This document shows positions 21,180 through 32,792 of a stretch of 47,140 bases of DNA, piece after piece. A model generated the notes under the pieces. It saw only the letters and a program-made list of their open reading frames with translations, was not told the origin of the DNA and did not search any database. Both the position numbers and the translations under genes were made by a program. Each line of letters opens with the position of its first letter. Position 1 is the first letter of the stretch. Source of the DNA: Chara braunii (taxonomy: Eukaryota; Streptophyta; Charophyceae; Charales; Characeae); contig BFEA01000009.1 in assembly GCA_003427395.1 (NCBI GenBank), forward strand, positions 3,422,096-3,469,235. The letters are read 5' to 3'.

Positions 21180-22825
21180 CTACTCCCGGTGGGTTGGCAT
21201 TGTGACCGTGACCCAGTGCTTTGTCCAGGGCCCTACTCCTGACTGGGGGTCGTCGTCTAACTCGATGGTTGAACCATCGTTGTCAACGAACATAATGCGA
21301 CCCTTGGCTTTCCAGTTAGGAGGCAGGGTCTTCTTTCTCCCGTTCGTCGTTGGGTTATGTCCATGCCCTATCTTAGCTTCAAGGTCTAGGGCCTTCTTGC
21401 TAAACGAGGGAAAGTTGTGCATGTTGATATTAGCCTCAACTGCCAACTGATTCCTGATTGGCATCGACAGACACCTCAAGTAAGTTGTCAGTAAGACTTG
21501 GAGGTCATACCGAACCCCAGGAACACAAATCAGACGTTGTAATGCGTTTGTGGCCTCCCTAACTGACTTGAATGAACGAGCGCTCACAGTCAGGATCGCA
21601 CCAGTGGCCTTTTGAGCCTCCTGAGGATCATGCCACCTTTCTTCCACTAACTTGAGAAAGTAAACCAGCTTTTGGCTGGCTGCCCAAGCGCGGAAGTCAT
21701 GACCATATCCCTGCAGCTTCACCAGACCGCTCAACCATCTTGCTGCACTACCCTCCAGGTAGGAGGCAGCCACAAACACTTCCTCATGCGGCAAGGTAAG
21801 CTTACACCTGACATAGACCGGCACAGACCTTAACCACGTGTCAAGGTCTTCGCCCGGCTTATCCCCTGTAAAAGGCTTAGGTGCGGCTATGGCGGTCTTT
21901 GGAACCCATTGCGGTTGTCCCTGCAGCTGTCCAGGCTGTGGACTCTGGGGAACAACTTGCTGTACCTGTTGCTGATGGGGCTGAGACCCCTGCGGCTGCA
22001 CAGGCTGCAAGACAACTGGTTACCCACTAATGGCAACCTGCGACGGAGTCTGGGTGACCACTGACTGTACTGGAACCTGTACACTAGGACCTGCTGATAA
22101 CCCTCCTGTAAGCGGCATGCCCAGGGAAAAGATTGCGACCGTCGACGGGGCTACGTATGGGGATACCCCTGTCACCGGCGGGACAGAAAAAGGAGGATAT
22201 GCCACAGGCCAGGCACCAGGCCCTGCCGGTGATGGTACCGCCTGAGAACGACCTGCCAAGATGGCTAGGCTCTGTTGAATATCCTAAAGGATGGTAGTCT
22301 GATGCTCCTGCATCTCTATTACTCCTAGCAGGGCTTTCCTAACTACCCTCACATCAGCATCCATGTTCGTCAGGTCCATCGTTTCTAACTCCTCTATGTC
22401 TGCCCCTCTCCGCTACATCCTGGCTCTTCTTCTAATCATCTTTTCCTTCTCCGCTTTTATCTCTCCTAATGCCTGCTGTAGCTGTGCCTTCTGCACGGCT
22501 GCCTGCTGGATGGCGACATCCTCTGGAGTCAACACTAATGCCTGGCTTGCCATCACGCCAGTGGACTGACTCACGGTCTGCGAGACCGTTGACCCGACGA
22601 CACCTGAACTGTTGGCCTGGGAAGTCTGTTGTGCAGAGGTGACCATAGCGGAAGTGTCCATGGTTGCTGTAGCAGCGGCCTCGCTAGCTAAAGCCCTGCT
22701 GGCCTCGACTGCTCTAGCTCTCCTCTGTTGCTGCTGCCTCTCCCTAAGCTGGCGGAACAAATGTCTGTCGCCCTCTGGTTCTAATGCCAAATGGGCTCCG
22801 GTCGTCCTCTCCAGTGTCCTTCTGG
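21180..22825 (-). pseudogene. gag: Element 3 gag (matrix-capsid part), inverted relative to its pol
   Basis: One minus-strand frame with three in-frame stops (TAG at 22413-22415 and 22284-22286, TAA at 22020-22022). The N-terminal part is Gln-, Arg- and Ala-rich (RERQQQQRRARAVEAS), then a Pro- and Val-rich linker. The capsid part has the retrotransposon gag pattern PKPFTGDKPGEDLDTWLRSV, ASYLEGSAARWLSGL and RLICVPGVRYDLQVLLTTYL, ending VDNDGSTIELDDD. No zinc knuckle follows on this strand. A knuckle and pol of the fitting type start on the opposite strand at about 22930, so this piece is probably the front half of element 3 gag, flipped by an inversion. The start codon is unclear. Confidence 0.8.
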
Positions 22826-22929
22826 TCGCTCATATGCTATAGCACTGTGCACCGTCTACACTAGGTCATTCAAGATGCCTACCGCAACAAAGTGCACAAA
22901 CCAATTTAAAATAAATAAATACTTAATTG

Positions 22930-23300
22930 GTGGCTATTTCGGAGCAGATACATTCGGGTTCTAACAGGTCAGAGGGTGGAGTAGTCGCCGCTGTAACTCG
23001 ACAAAAAGGTATGGGGACCAGTAGACGCCGAGGGGGCTCCAGGTCTAGGGGTCAAGTCGACCCCAATGCTCCTCCATGGGAGAAACTTCAGAGGACATTT
23101 GGAGAGATCGGTGGAACCGACATGCCTGCATCCGTTGTGGCCAATATGGCCATAACCAGTTCGAATGTAGGAACAAGAAGGTCACCGAGAAGATCCCGCC
23201 TACTATGGGGCAGGCGGTAGGATCCTCCACTCCTGTAGGTAGCAATGTTGCCAGTTCGTCAGACACTGCTCCGGGAAACACGTCAGGCCAGTAGGAATAG
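22930..23300 (+). pseudogene. Element 3 gag nucleocapsid end with zinc knuckle
   Basis: The plus-strand frame from 22930 shows the Ser/Gly/Arg-rich linker and NAPPWEK. After a one-base frame change near 23080 it continues TSEDIWRDRWNRHACIRCGQ, a CX2CX4HX4C knuckle (CIRCGQYGHNQFEC) that binds RNA. The order matches element 1, where PWLKMGLTREVWQDR precedes its knuckle. This is the C-terminal end of a gag whose front half lies inverted at 21180-22825. Confidence 0.78.
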
Positions 23301-26300
23301 TAGTTGTTCCTACTAGGGTCGAGGTGGTGGAGACACCCTCACCATCTCGCGATATGGCCTAAGCTACTGACTCCCCCTTCATCCCGCAAACACATTCAGA
23401 CCTATCGACCCTCTGTTCGATGAATGTGTTTGAATCCTTAGAGGAGCTAGAAGAGGAGTGGCCTAGAGAAGACCTGCTAGCTTCTTGGACGGCTTTGGCT
23501 AAAGCTCCTAAGGGTGAGATGTTCGTCAACGAGATAGTCGTAGGCGGTCGCAAGACCGGGGCCTATTATGACACTTTCTCGACGAGGAACCTCATTAGTC
23601 GCGTGTGCGTTGAGAGGCTGCGCTTACAGGGGCGAGTGCAGCGCATGGTAGTTAATGACTACCTTCAGGACGTTGAGTGCCTGTTCCCGTATGCGGGAGG
23701 GGAATTGAGGCATCGTGTCTCATTCCTGGTGAGCGACGAACTCCCCATGGATATCTTGTTAGGTATATACTACCTCTCGGTTGCACAGCCCCAGTTCGAC
23801 TGGGACCGAAAAGTGGTCAAACACACTTTGCCAGGTGGAGGGACCGCCAGATTGCACAAGTTCAAAGCTAGTAGTCTGATCGAGTCCCATGGATGCATGT
23901 GTGCGGCCGCGTTCTATAAATACTATAAGCAAAATCAGGAGGAGGGTATGTACCTAGTTTATGTCTCTGCTGCAGGCGAGCCGGTGAAAATGCCGCCGGA
24001 GATAGAGGGAGTAGTTGCTAAGTACCCTGATCTATTTGAAGAGCCGACAGGGGTTGTTGAGAGGGAGGTCGTCCACGCGATAGAGATTATCCCAGGGTCT
24101 AGTATCCCGAAGGGTAGGATTTATCGGATGTCTCCAGGCGAGCTTGATGAGCTACGCCGCCAACTCAAGGAACTCATAGAGAAGGGATGGATCTGGTCGA
24201 GTGTCTCTCCTTATGGATCTCCAGTACTATTCGTACCTAAGAAGGAGGGTACACTTAGGATGTGCATTGACTATAGGGGCCTCAATGCCATCACTATTAA
24301 GAACAGAGAGCCCCTGCCGCACATCGACGATTTGCTAGATAGAGTGCAAGGGTGTCGGTACTTCAGTAAGATAGATCTGAAATCCGGGTATCACCAGATT
24401 GCAATCCGGCCCGAGGATCAACACAAAACCGCCTTCCAGACTAGGTACGGTCTGTACGAGTTTGTGGTGATGCCTTTCGGCCTTTGCAATGCTCCTGGCA
24501 CCTTTCAACACGCTATGAATCGGATATTCCATGACTACTTGGATAAGTTCGTCATCGTGTACCTCGATGACATACTTATTTTTAGTAAGACTGTCGAGGA
24601 GCATATTGCGCATTTGGACAAAGTCCTCAGTCTCCTGTGACAACACAAGTTCAAGATCAACGGTGAGAAGTGCGAGTTTGGCCGCACCCGTGTCTTGTAC
24701 TTGGGTCATGAGATTTCCGCGGAAGGGTTNAAGCNCGATGANGCGAAGGTGGCCAGNATTNGTGATTGGCCACGTCCTCAGTCTGTGACTGAGATGAGAT
24801 CTTTCTTAGGAATGACAGGCTACTATAGGACTTTCGTTAAGAACTATAGCATAGTGGCCGCTCCTTTGACTGATCTGACCCGCCTTGACAACCCATGGGA
24901 GTGGACAGACGAGTGCGAGGCTGCTTTCAGACATCTGAAGCATGTGTTGACGCACTACGAGGTCTTGAAACTTCCTGATCCTAACAAGCCGTTTATAATC
25001 ACCACGGATGCCAGCCAATATGGCATTAGCGCCGTGCTCGCGCAGCAGGAGGGGCCAAAGTTGAGGCATGTAGAGTACATGTCCAAGAAAATGTCGTCTC
25101 AGAAGTTGGCTAAGTCCACCTATGAGAAGGAACTCTATGCGGTTTATAAGGCTCTGACCCATTGGAGACACTCTCTCCTTGGGAGATTCTTCATCCTCAG
25201 GACTGATCATCAGACCCTGAGATGGATGAGAACCCAGCCTGTACTTTCTGATGCACTCAAGCGTTGGATCGAAGTCATTGAGCAGTATGACTTTGACCCT
25301 AAGTATCTGAAAGGGGAGTACAACAAGGTTGCGGATGCCTTGTCGCGTAGACCTGATTTCTCAGGTGCGCTGATTACCGAGTTCGATCTGACAGACCATG
25401 TTACTCAGTCCTTGGTGGAAGCCTATCAAGAGGACCAGTTCATGTCTGAGATCATACGCAGACTACAGGCAAAGACAAGAAGACCTCTGTCGAGTTTCAG
25501 TTGGTCAATGGCTTGATGTTCCTTGAGAAGGCAGGGAATAAACGATTGTGTGTCCCTAATAGTGAGTCTTTGCGTAGTTTGTTTTTAGGTGAGTGCCATG
25601 ATGCCACCGACCATTTTGGGTATAAAAAGACCGCAGCCAACTTGCTGCAGCGGTTCTGGTGGCCCACGATGATGCGAGATCCCCAGCTGTACGTGGAAAC
25701 TTGTCAAGTCTGTCAGAGAGACAAGCCACGTACTCAGGCTCCTATTGGGCTCATGAAGCCTCTTCCGATTCTGGAAAGGCCAGGTGAGAGCCTGTCCATG
25801 GACTTCATGGATACGCTGATCACCAGCAAGAGCGGCATGAGACACATCTTCGTCATGGATAGGTTTAGTAAATATGCTAGGTTGATAGCCATGCCGGAGT
25901 CAGCAAAGACCGAGTACGTCATCAGATTGTTTAAAGAGAACTGGGTTAGGGATTTTGGTCTGCCCAAGACCATAGTCAGTGACAGGGATGTCCGTTTCAC
26001 CAGTGAGTTGTGGAAGGCCGCTGCTGCTGAACAGGGGACACAATTGCAAATGACTTCTGGGAATCACCCAGAGGCCAATGGTCAAGCCGAGCAACTGAAC
26101 CGCGTTGTACAACACCTGATGAGGCATTACATTAAGCCCAACCAGGTGGACTGGGATGAGAAGCTCACTCTCATCGCCAGCCTGTATAACAACGCCATAC
26201 ACAGCGCCATCAGTGTAAGCCCAAACAGTCTACTACTGACCTTCAAGCCTAGATTGCCCTTAGACTTTCTCCTGCCTAAGAATCAGTCAACTTGTGCACC

Positions 26301-26916
26301 GGGCACCTTAGAATTTGCCTACAGGTATGAACAGAAAATGCAGCAGGCAGTAGAACAGATGCAGAAGGCACAGGCGGCAATGATCGAGTCTGAGAACAGA
26401 CACCGCCGTCCTTCTACTTTTCAGGTTGGGGATAGGGTCTGGGTTAAGTCCTCAGAACTGGGACAGCAACACGGGATTTCTCGCAAGCTCATGCCCCAGT
26501 ACTTTGGGCCTTGGGAAGTGCTGGATGTTGTTGGGACTGATCCGTATGGGCCATCCTATGTTATCCGGATCCCTGGTCACCTCCGTACCTACCCAGTCTT
26601 CCACACTTCTAAGCTTGCACCATTCAAGAAAACCGATCAGTTTCCCTCGCGACGCTCAATGCTGCCCCCAACCATGGACGGAGAAGTGGACATTGATGAC
26701 ATCGTGGATCACAGAGAGCTGCCAGTTCAGAGACCTACAGGCAGGGGACGTCCTCCGAAACCGAAGCTACAGTATCGCGTTTGGTTCCGACATCATACTG
26801 ATCCCAAGGAGGACCGCTGGTTCACGAGGGAAGAACTCACGCTGACCACTCCTCAAGTTGTATCTCAATATGAGAAATCTCTGCAGAAAGGAAAGCACCC
26901 GATGGTCGAAGATTGA
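23270..26916 (+). pseudogene. pol: Element 3 pol polyprotein (PR-RT-RH-IN-chromodomain)
   Basis: A plus-strand pol of about 1,200 codons. Protease at 23420 onward has DTFST where the family has D-S/T-G, so the flap-side glycine of the active site is lost. RT has [13 protein letters not shown] and YLDD (residues 381-384 from 23420). RNase H has TDASQYG and EKELYAV. Integrase has the HHCC finger (CHDATDHFG ... CQVCQ) and the D,D,E residues in SMDFM, SDRDVRF and PEANGQAEQ. The C-terminus is a chromodomain-type segment (VDIDDIVDHRE ... RVWFRHHTDPKEDRW ... VVSQYEKSL). Breaks: TAA at 23359, TGA at 24638-24640 in the same frame, and a one-base frameshift near 25470 between RNase H and integrase. Ns blur residues near 24730-24765. 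Confidence 0.93.
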
Positions 26917-26940
26917 GCTTCTCAGAGAACTGTTGAAGCT

Positions 26941-26953
26941 AAGGAGGAGGGAA
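26941..26953 (+). promoter_or_regulatory. Polypurine tract of element 3
   Basis: The run AAGGAGGAGGGAA lies 24 bp after the pol stop and directly before an LTR start TGCGAGG. This is the expected site of plus-strand priming and marks the next base as the start of the 3' LTR. Confidence 0.85.
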
Positions 26954-27676
26954 TGCGAGGCCACGGCCTCTATGAGCCCCTTTTTGGCCCCTCTCTTACA
27001 GCCCGTTGGCCGCCCTAAGTGAAGGCAAGCTCGACGAGGCCTTCAGGGCCTTATTTCGGCCTCTGCGCAAATAAGGAAATTCAGGCAGTTGCGCAGCGCC
27101 AGTTGGTTGAAGAAACTCAGGCCCTGGGCCGCCTCTGTGAATGAATAAAAAGCAGGCCCTGGGCTGGATACGGGTACAAGGCCACACACATGCCAAAGGC
27201 AGTTGGTCGCATGCAACTACCGCAGGCCCCTGGCCTGTGCTCGATCGTACTAGGCCTCAGGCTACCGGGGCCTACTGGAAGCTTCCTGGGACTGAACGCA
27301 GGCAAGCCACTTCGATATAGCAAAGGGCCTGCCACCTCATTCAGCATTCGGGTGTTGGCTGCATGCTGCGCAAGCGCTGCTGCGCTATGCCGACTGACGT
27401 CTATGCTCTCACGAGCGAGCAGGGAACGAGCACGCAGCCATAGCCGAGCTGCGCTGCTGTAAGTCGGGTGAAGCGCAGGGTGGTCCTTGGGTGCTAGTGA
27501 CATCTGTGTGTTGGGGAACGAGGTTGTGAGTGTGGCGAGAGACATCCCTGGTGCTGGAAGCGGGCGACATTGGTTGCCATATGCTCGTACTTCGGGAATG
27601 CTGTTGACGTCATCTTTCGACATCGTAGTGTAGGCTAGATAGGATCTGCCACATGTAGTCTGGGCGTCGGGCGCCA
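26954..27676 (+). repeat. Element 3 3' LTR
   Basis: About 723 bp starting TGCGAGGCCACGG after the polypurine tract and ending near GGCGCCA. It is rich in AGGCC-type blocks. A near copy lies inverted at 42659-43385, which confirms the extent. No 5' LTR of element 3 is seen to the left. The right end is set where the two copies diverge (about 27676-27682). Confidence 0.85.
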
Positions 27677-28585
27677 ATAGGATATCAACTCTGGTTCTTC
27701 GTTGATGATGATGGGACTATTTCAGCATTTTCAATTATGAACTCTTAGTGTATTCTCATTTGGTGAATCTTGTGATGCAATTTTGTTGTTGGTTCGAGGT
27801 CAAGACTATCTGGACTCATATGTATGATGTTGTTTGATTGCTGAAGTTCGCTATTGCTCATCTTGCTTGCAATTCGGAATTCTGTTTTAAATCGGTATTC
27901 TGTTTTACCTCGGTATTTGAATTAGGGTTGCGATAAAATTTTGGTGTCGTTCACATTTGGGGAAATTCGCATGTTTTTGGAACCGTAAAACCAGAAATTC
28001 CGCGAAATCACTGAAAATTAGGGTTGGAATCCCAAATTTTCGCGAATTTGTTTTTTCTTTCCCTAATTGAGAATTTCCGAATACGGAATCTGGCTTTTTG
28101 AAATCGGACTTTGTTAGGTTGAAATTCCCAAAATTTCACGTTTTTCGAAAATTCGAATGTTTTTCTTCTCCTGTTTATCCAATTTTTTTTTTTTCATTTG
28201 GCAATACTGTTCGGAATCCTTACCTCAGAATTGCAACTTCCGGGCAGTTCACTAACAACGGTGAACTCCCGAACCATAGGTGATCTCAACGGACACCTAA
28301 TCTATCGACAATTTAAAAATTCGTTATTGATAATTATTAAATGTTTTTGATTAATGATTAATTATTATTCATCATTCTTATTAATTATTAATTATTTTCA
28401 TAATTAAATTGTTTGAGGGGGGGAAAGTCATTTTTTTTCTCTTTTGATTAGGAGTTCAGTCCATATTGGGACAGGGGACTGTATGTGAATTGCTTGATTT
28501 GTTCTATACCCCTGTTCCCAGCCTCCCTGCCCTTCCCGTATCTGCAACCAACAGGACTTCTCAAGTACCACGTCAGCTCGTGTTG
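27677..28585 (+). other. Leader-like AT-rich region before element 4 gag
   Basis: About 0.9 kb without genes. It contains a few copies of the AATTCGGTATTCTGTTTT type (about 27871-27920), the same motif repeated tandemly after the primer site of the inverted element-4 LTR (43386-43640). It is therefore probably part of the element 4 leader. An ATTAATT-rich block lies at about 28325-28410. The element 4 5' LTR and primer site are not present to the left. Confidence 0.5.
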
Positions 28586-30379
28586 ATGTCGATGGAACAG
28601 GTCACCGGGGCACTGCCACGACGCAGTGCCAGACTCACAGTTCGTAGCCACTCTGTGGTACCTCCACGAACCATGTATCAGCAACAGCGACTCAGCAGGC
28701 GAACGACTCCAGCGGCATCGAGTACAGCAACTGCAGTACCGGTTACCACCGGGCCTCTTCCCGCATGTCCGGTCCAAAGGGACCACGAGCCGTTGTCAGA
28801 TTACCTTCAACGGGTACAGGCATTTACAGATGTCGTCGCTACCGCTAAAGCACAACAGGAGGCAGCAGAGGCGGAACGTCAACGGCTGGCCAATGAGGCA
28901 GCAGCCCAAGCTCAACGGACTGCTGAGGCTGACGCAATGGCTCGAGACAGACGGAATGTCGCCTGCGCTGAGTCCCTGATTCAAAATGAGAATCAGTGGA
29001 CAATGCTACTCCAAGGCATGATCTTTGTGCCTACGGACGCGCAGGCGGATCCGACACCGACGGAGGCAGAAAGGAGTAACCTGGCTAACCTGATGCTGGG
29101 CATGATGAGAGCGGTAATGTGGAATAACACAATGCTGCAGGTTCACCTGCTCACGGAACGACAACTCAAACAGAAGCAACAGCAAGATACTGTCGCCTTA
29201 ACAACTGTCGTCCGCGCCGCAGCAACACAGCAGCAGCAACAGCACCAGTTGTTGAACTCCACTCTCACACGCGTCAACAGCACCGAGGCTCAGGCCTCAG
29301 CAGCGCCAGGCTGCACGGCAGACACGGCGAAGCAGCTCGGGGAGCGCATCGACCATGTCGTCAATCTGATCGGCGAACTGGGTGACTTCACTAGTCAGGC
29401 CACAATCAGCAGCACGGTGGTCGCCATCAAGACGGACATCACCAAGCTGCAGTCACGACCGGACGCCGCTACAAAGGCATACAAGATGTCGCGCTTCAAC
29501 ATCGGCAAGTTTGACGACTGCAACAAGACGGACGCTTTGACATGGTGGCAAGGCTTCCTCGCGGAAGCATCTTGCCACTCTGTACCGGCCGAAGATATGA
29601 TGAAAGCGCTCTACCTCCAACTCATTGGAGGAGCACAGGCATGGATGAACCATACCGCGGCCAATTTGAAATGCACCATCGCCCAACTGCACACGCGCAT
29701 TCCATGGAAGCAGTTCGAGCAAATGTGGTTCACTTGATTTATGGTCCGCAACGTTGTAAAGGCGGCCATGAACGACGTCTACTCCAGCTCACAAGGGAAC
29801 ATGCCAACTCGAGACTTGACGATCAAGTGGCGGAAGATAGTAACCACTCCAGGCTTCGACTCGAGTTTCCCAAACCAACGATCCGAGTTCTTTTCTCGAT
29901 CGTGCGCAGGACTGCGGACGACACTCGGCAACGAGTACGACTATGCCTCATTCCAGGCTATTTTGGATCGTGCGACACTGGTCATCCAAACGGACGACAA
30001 GGCTGCCAACGAACGACAGTCCCAGCCGCACTATGTGGCTAAGCAAGGCTACCAACGGCCGACACATAACAATGTCGTGATTCCTGACGAATCAATCGAT
30101 CTCTACGCTGCAGCAGCATCCTCGAGTGATGGAGGAGTTGTCGCAGCGCTCTCGCCGAAGCGTCCCAAGAGAGTTCGGAAGAACCAGGCAACACAAGCGA
30201 CGACATCGACGGGAACTGGGCAGCAACCATGGACGACATACAACATTACCAAGGAAGTATTTGACCTTCGTCAACGGTACGGATATTGCCTTTGGTGCAA
30301 TAGTGTCAACCACACTACGGCACAATGCTCGGAAAAGGGCAAGGCACGCGTACCCCGTCCAGCTAGCTCGCGAAACTGA
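28586..30379 (+). pseudogene. gag: Element 4 gag, one in-frame stop
   Basis: First ATG in frame at 28586. The N-terminal part is basic and Ser/Arg-rich, followed by an Ala-, Glu- and Gln-rich helix typical of a coiled coil (about 28845-28965) and a Gln run near 29230. The capsid-like part has KMSRFNIGKFDD, ALTWWQGFL and AEDMMKALYLQLIGGAQAWM. A TGA at 29735-29737 is in frame with the continuation VRNVVKAAMNDVY, and CGA to TGA would explain it. The C-terminus has a zinc knuckle CLWCNSVNHTTAQC (CX2CX4HX4C). Pol starts 20 bp downstream at 30400 in a different frame. Confidence 0.85.
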
Positions 30380-30399
30380 GTTACGCAAGGAGAGGGGCG

Positions 30400-30592
30400 A
30401 TGCCTCTCCTCACTCCGCTGGAACCGGTTGTCTTGCTAGCAACCGATATCACTACCGGGGAGCATGCGTTAGTCGCTGATTCTCGTGCTATGTACGAGGA
30501 TTATGCCGCCCAGCTGGTGCCACCATTAGACCAGCCTAGCCACGTGCACTTAGATAGCGTATGCGCAGCCTATACACCGTCGGCAAGTGAAC
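30400..30592 (+). pseudogene. pol: Element 4 pol N-terminus, interrupted by a hAT insertion
   Basis: The first 64 codons of pol, beginning with ATG at 30400 and ending at the codon broken by the insertion. The frame continues without shift at 32173 if the insertion and one copy of its 8-bp target duplication are removed, which reads SASEPV then RSSLISEDS. No domain is recognisable in this leader peptide before the protease. Confidence 0.75.
30585..30592. repeat. 8-bp target-site duplication of the hAT-like element, left copy
   Basis: AAGTGAAC here and AAGCGAAC at 32165-32172 flank the insertion directly. The single difference is a C/T transition in a CG context. Eight bp is diagnostic of hAT-type transposition. 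Confidence 0.85.
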
Positions 30593-30770
30593 CAGTGCCT
30601 GCAATTGGGTGGCCGTGGCTGCAACCCGCCCGGCCCAGCTGCAGCCGATAGGTGCGGTCCAGGGGCAGTTTTGGAACATGCAGGCCCAACTGGGTTTCAG
30701 CCAGGTGGTGGCATGGCCCGGCTGCGAGCCACAGCTGGCCGCAAAATTAGTCAGGTCAGCCGAACAGGCC

Positions 30771-30930
30771 TGTATATATAGAGATAGATAGATAGGTTTA
30801 CATATATATATTGATACATAGATAGATTTATATGTATATAAATCAGCCCCTCGTTTGTTGTCATCTTCTCCCTCTCTGCCTACGGTTTACCGGGCAGTTC
30901 TGTTTGACGATATATATATATATATATATG
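30771..30930. repeat. GATA/TA microsatellites inside the hAT-like element
   Basis: Interrupted GATA and TATA repeats at 30771-30840 and a (TA)n tract at 30911-30930. The latter is preceded by TACGGTTTACCGGGCAGTTC, which also opens the window at position 1. Confidence 0.9.
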
Positions 30931-31171
30931 CACGAGTTTAGGGCTGGAGCACGTAGGTCCAACTTTGCCTCCCGACCGTTAGCCCTGCGTCGCAGCCCCA
31001 CCCAAGGCTGAATGACAAACATGAAATGTTGTATGAAAAACATGCATGAGGGGAGGAAAGGAAAGCAGAAGGGCCCTATAGGGTAAGAACGGGTACAACA
31101 AGAGAGAGATATTCATAGTAATAAAGACCTCTTATTAGAAGATGCAACCAGGAAGAGGACAGGAGACAAGC

Positions 31172-31232
31172 NNNNNNNNNNNNNNNNNNNNNNNNNNNNN
31201 NNNNNNNNNNNNNNNNNNNNNNNNNNNNNNNN
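31172..31232. other. Assembly gap (61 N)
   Basis: A run of 61 N within the hAT-like element. Confidence 0.99.
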
Positions 31233-32172
31233 GGGAGGCCATGGTTTGAGGGGTGGGATTGTCCGTAGCAGGCCCCCCCTTGACAGGAGAGTAGTACCGA
31301 AGGGCTGGCTGACCCTTTTTCTACACCTTTTCTGTGCTTGAACTCATGCGTGCCAGCAATAAGCAACCGGACTGATGACCCCCAGAATAAAAGGGGCTTT
31401 GTGTTTTGTTAGCAAAAAAAAAAAGAAAAAAAAAAGTCAGGAACACAAAGAACTTAAACAAAACAGTGTCAATGTATGTGGACCGCATGAAGGGTCTGTG
31501 CATTCATTTTCGGAACACCTACGGCACCAACATGCTGGAGTTCGTCACTTAAATTTCCCTGGGGCAGGAAATGACCTTGGGGCAGCGGGCAGCTACGTGT
31601 GAGATGTTTGAGTGTCACATCGACTCTGTGTGGGCGGGAAACGTCCTTGGGGTAGATAGCAGACAAACTTCAAAATTGTGAAACCCCTAAGGTCACTAAG
31701 CTAGCGGGTGGCAAACTGGCAGGATAGGAACGGTGGGTTCATCCTCAGGGAGAGAGAGAGGGGGAGGGGGTGTACCACGCTGGTGCGCGAATTGCTTCTA
31801 AATAACGATGTTCATTTGAATTTTCAGTTCAAAAAGAAAACAAAACAAACAAAGAAAAAATGTACCCGGGCAGAGCAGAAGATCATTGCCACTGGCTGCA
31901 GAGAGGCCTACAACTTTATTTTAGTGTGGGCGGCCAGAATGGCATTAAATTGGGTCCTGGTGCGGCTGGCTGCAGTTGGGCAATTTTTCAGGTTTCAGGC
32001 CGGGTCAGTTGCAGTTTGGAAAATCTGCAAAAACCAGCTATCCAGTTTGGATAGCTGGCCATAAAATCTGTTTGCAGTTGGGGCTGGGTACAATCATAGG
32101 TTTTTTTGCAGACCAGATTTGGGTCAGATGTAGTTTGCAACATACACACAGATTGCGAGCACTGAAGCGAAC

Positions 32173-32792
32173 CGGTCAGATCGTCACTGATTTCCGAGGA
32201 CTCGACGGCGTGGTCAAGACTTGAGGAGCTTGACCTGCTCACAAGAGAGGACTTCGCTTGGATGCCTCTACCCTCAACCGGAACCTTGCCAAGGCCGCAT
32301 TGTAACGCCTTGATGGCAAATCTACGCTCCTATTTGCACGCTGCAATACCAGCTCCGTTGACGGACGACGGAGTAGCGGTTGTCGATCTCCGCTCCTATC
32401 TTGCGAAGATTGACCGCGAGTATGCCACCCAAAGGTACGCCGAGACCGGCGCGCCTTTGCTCTATATCCGCATTCAAATCGGAAAGGCAACTTGCAGTGC
32501 CTTGATTGATTGCAGAGCATCTCGCAATTTCATGAGCCAAGCCTTTATGGCCCGCGCAGGCCTTGGCCCGCGCGTTCGAAGGAAGACGCAACCTACGCAA
32601 GTTACACTCGCGGGCGGCCGCACTCAAAAGTCAATCGACCGATGCGTTGACGACGTCCGGGTATACTTTGCACCCCTTGTGTGCGAGCCGGTGTCTTTTG
32701 ACATCCTCGACACCAAGTTTGACATGATTCTAGGCATGTCTTGGTTGCGTAGTGCCGATCATCCGGTGAACTTTCATGACCGACATCCGTGA
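32173..32792 (+). pseudogene. pol: Element 4 pol, protease region
   Basis: This continues the frame begun at 30400. It encodes a retropepsin-type aspartic protease that would cut the Gag-Pol polyprotein. The active site reads ALIDCRASRNFMS where the family has D-S/T-G-A, so Ser and Gly are replaced by Cys and Arg. The second conserved block FDMILGMSWL is intact. The frame ends at 32792, and the next part (from 32776) is in another frame. The protease is very likely inactive. Confidence 0.85.

Larger units (their letters stand above)
30593..32164. mobile_element. Non-autonomous hAT-like DNA transposon (1,572 bp)
   Basis: The insertion interrupts the pol frame of element 4. Its ends are imperfect inverted repeats of about 13 bp (CAGTGCCTGCAAT and CAGTGCTCGCAAT, two transitions apart), with an 8-bp duplication of the target. 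The CAGTG start and the 8-bp duplication point to the hAT superfamily. Both ends carry subterminal GGCTGCAGTTGGGC-like motifs in opposite orientation, a usual feature of hAT ends. No transposase frame was found, though 61 N at 31172-31232 hide part of it. It contains short GATA and TA repeats (30771-30930) and A-rich tracts. Confidence 0.85.

Noticed and set aside
26954-27676. Helitron, suggested by an A/T insertion context and a GAGGCC hairpin near one end
   Set aside because: There is no CTRR end. A polypurine tract after pol directly before TGCGAGG fits an LTR better.
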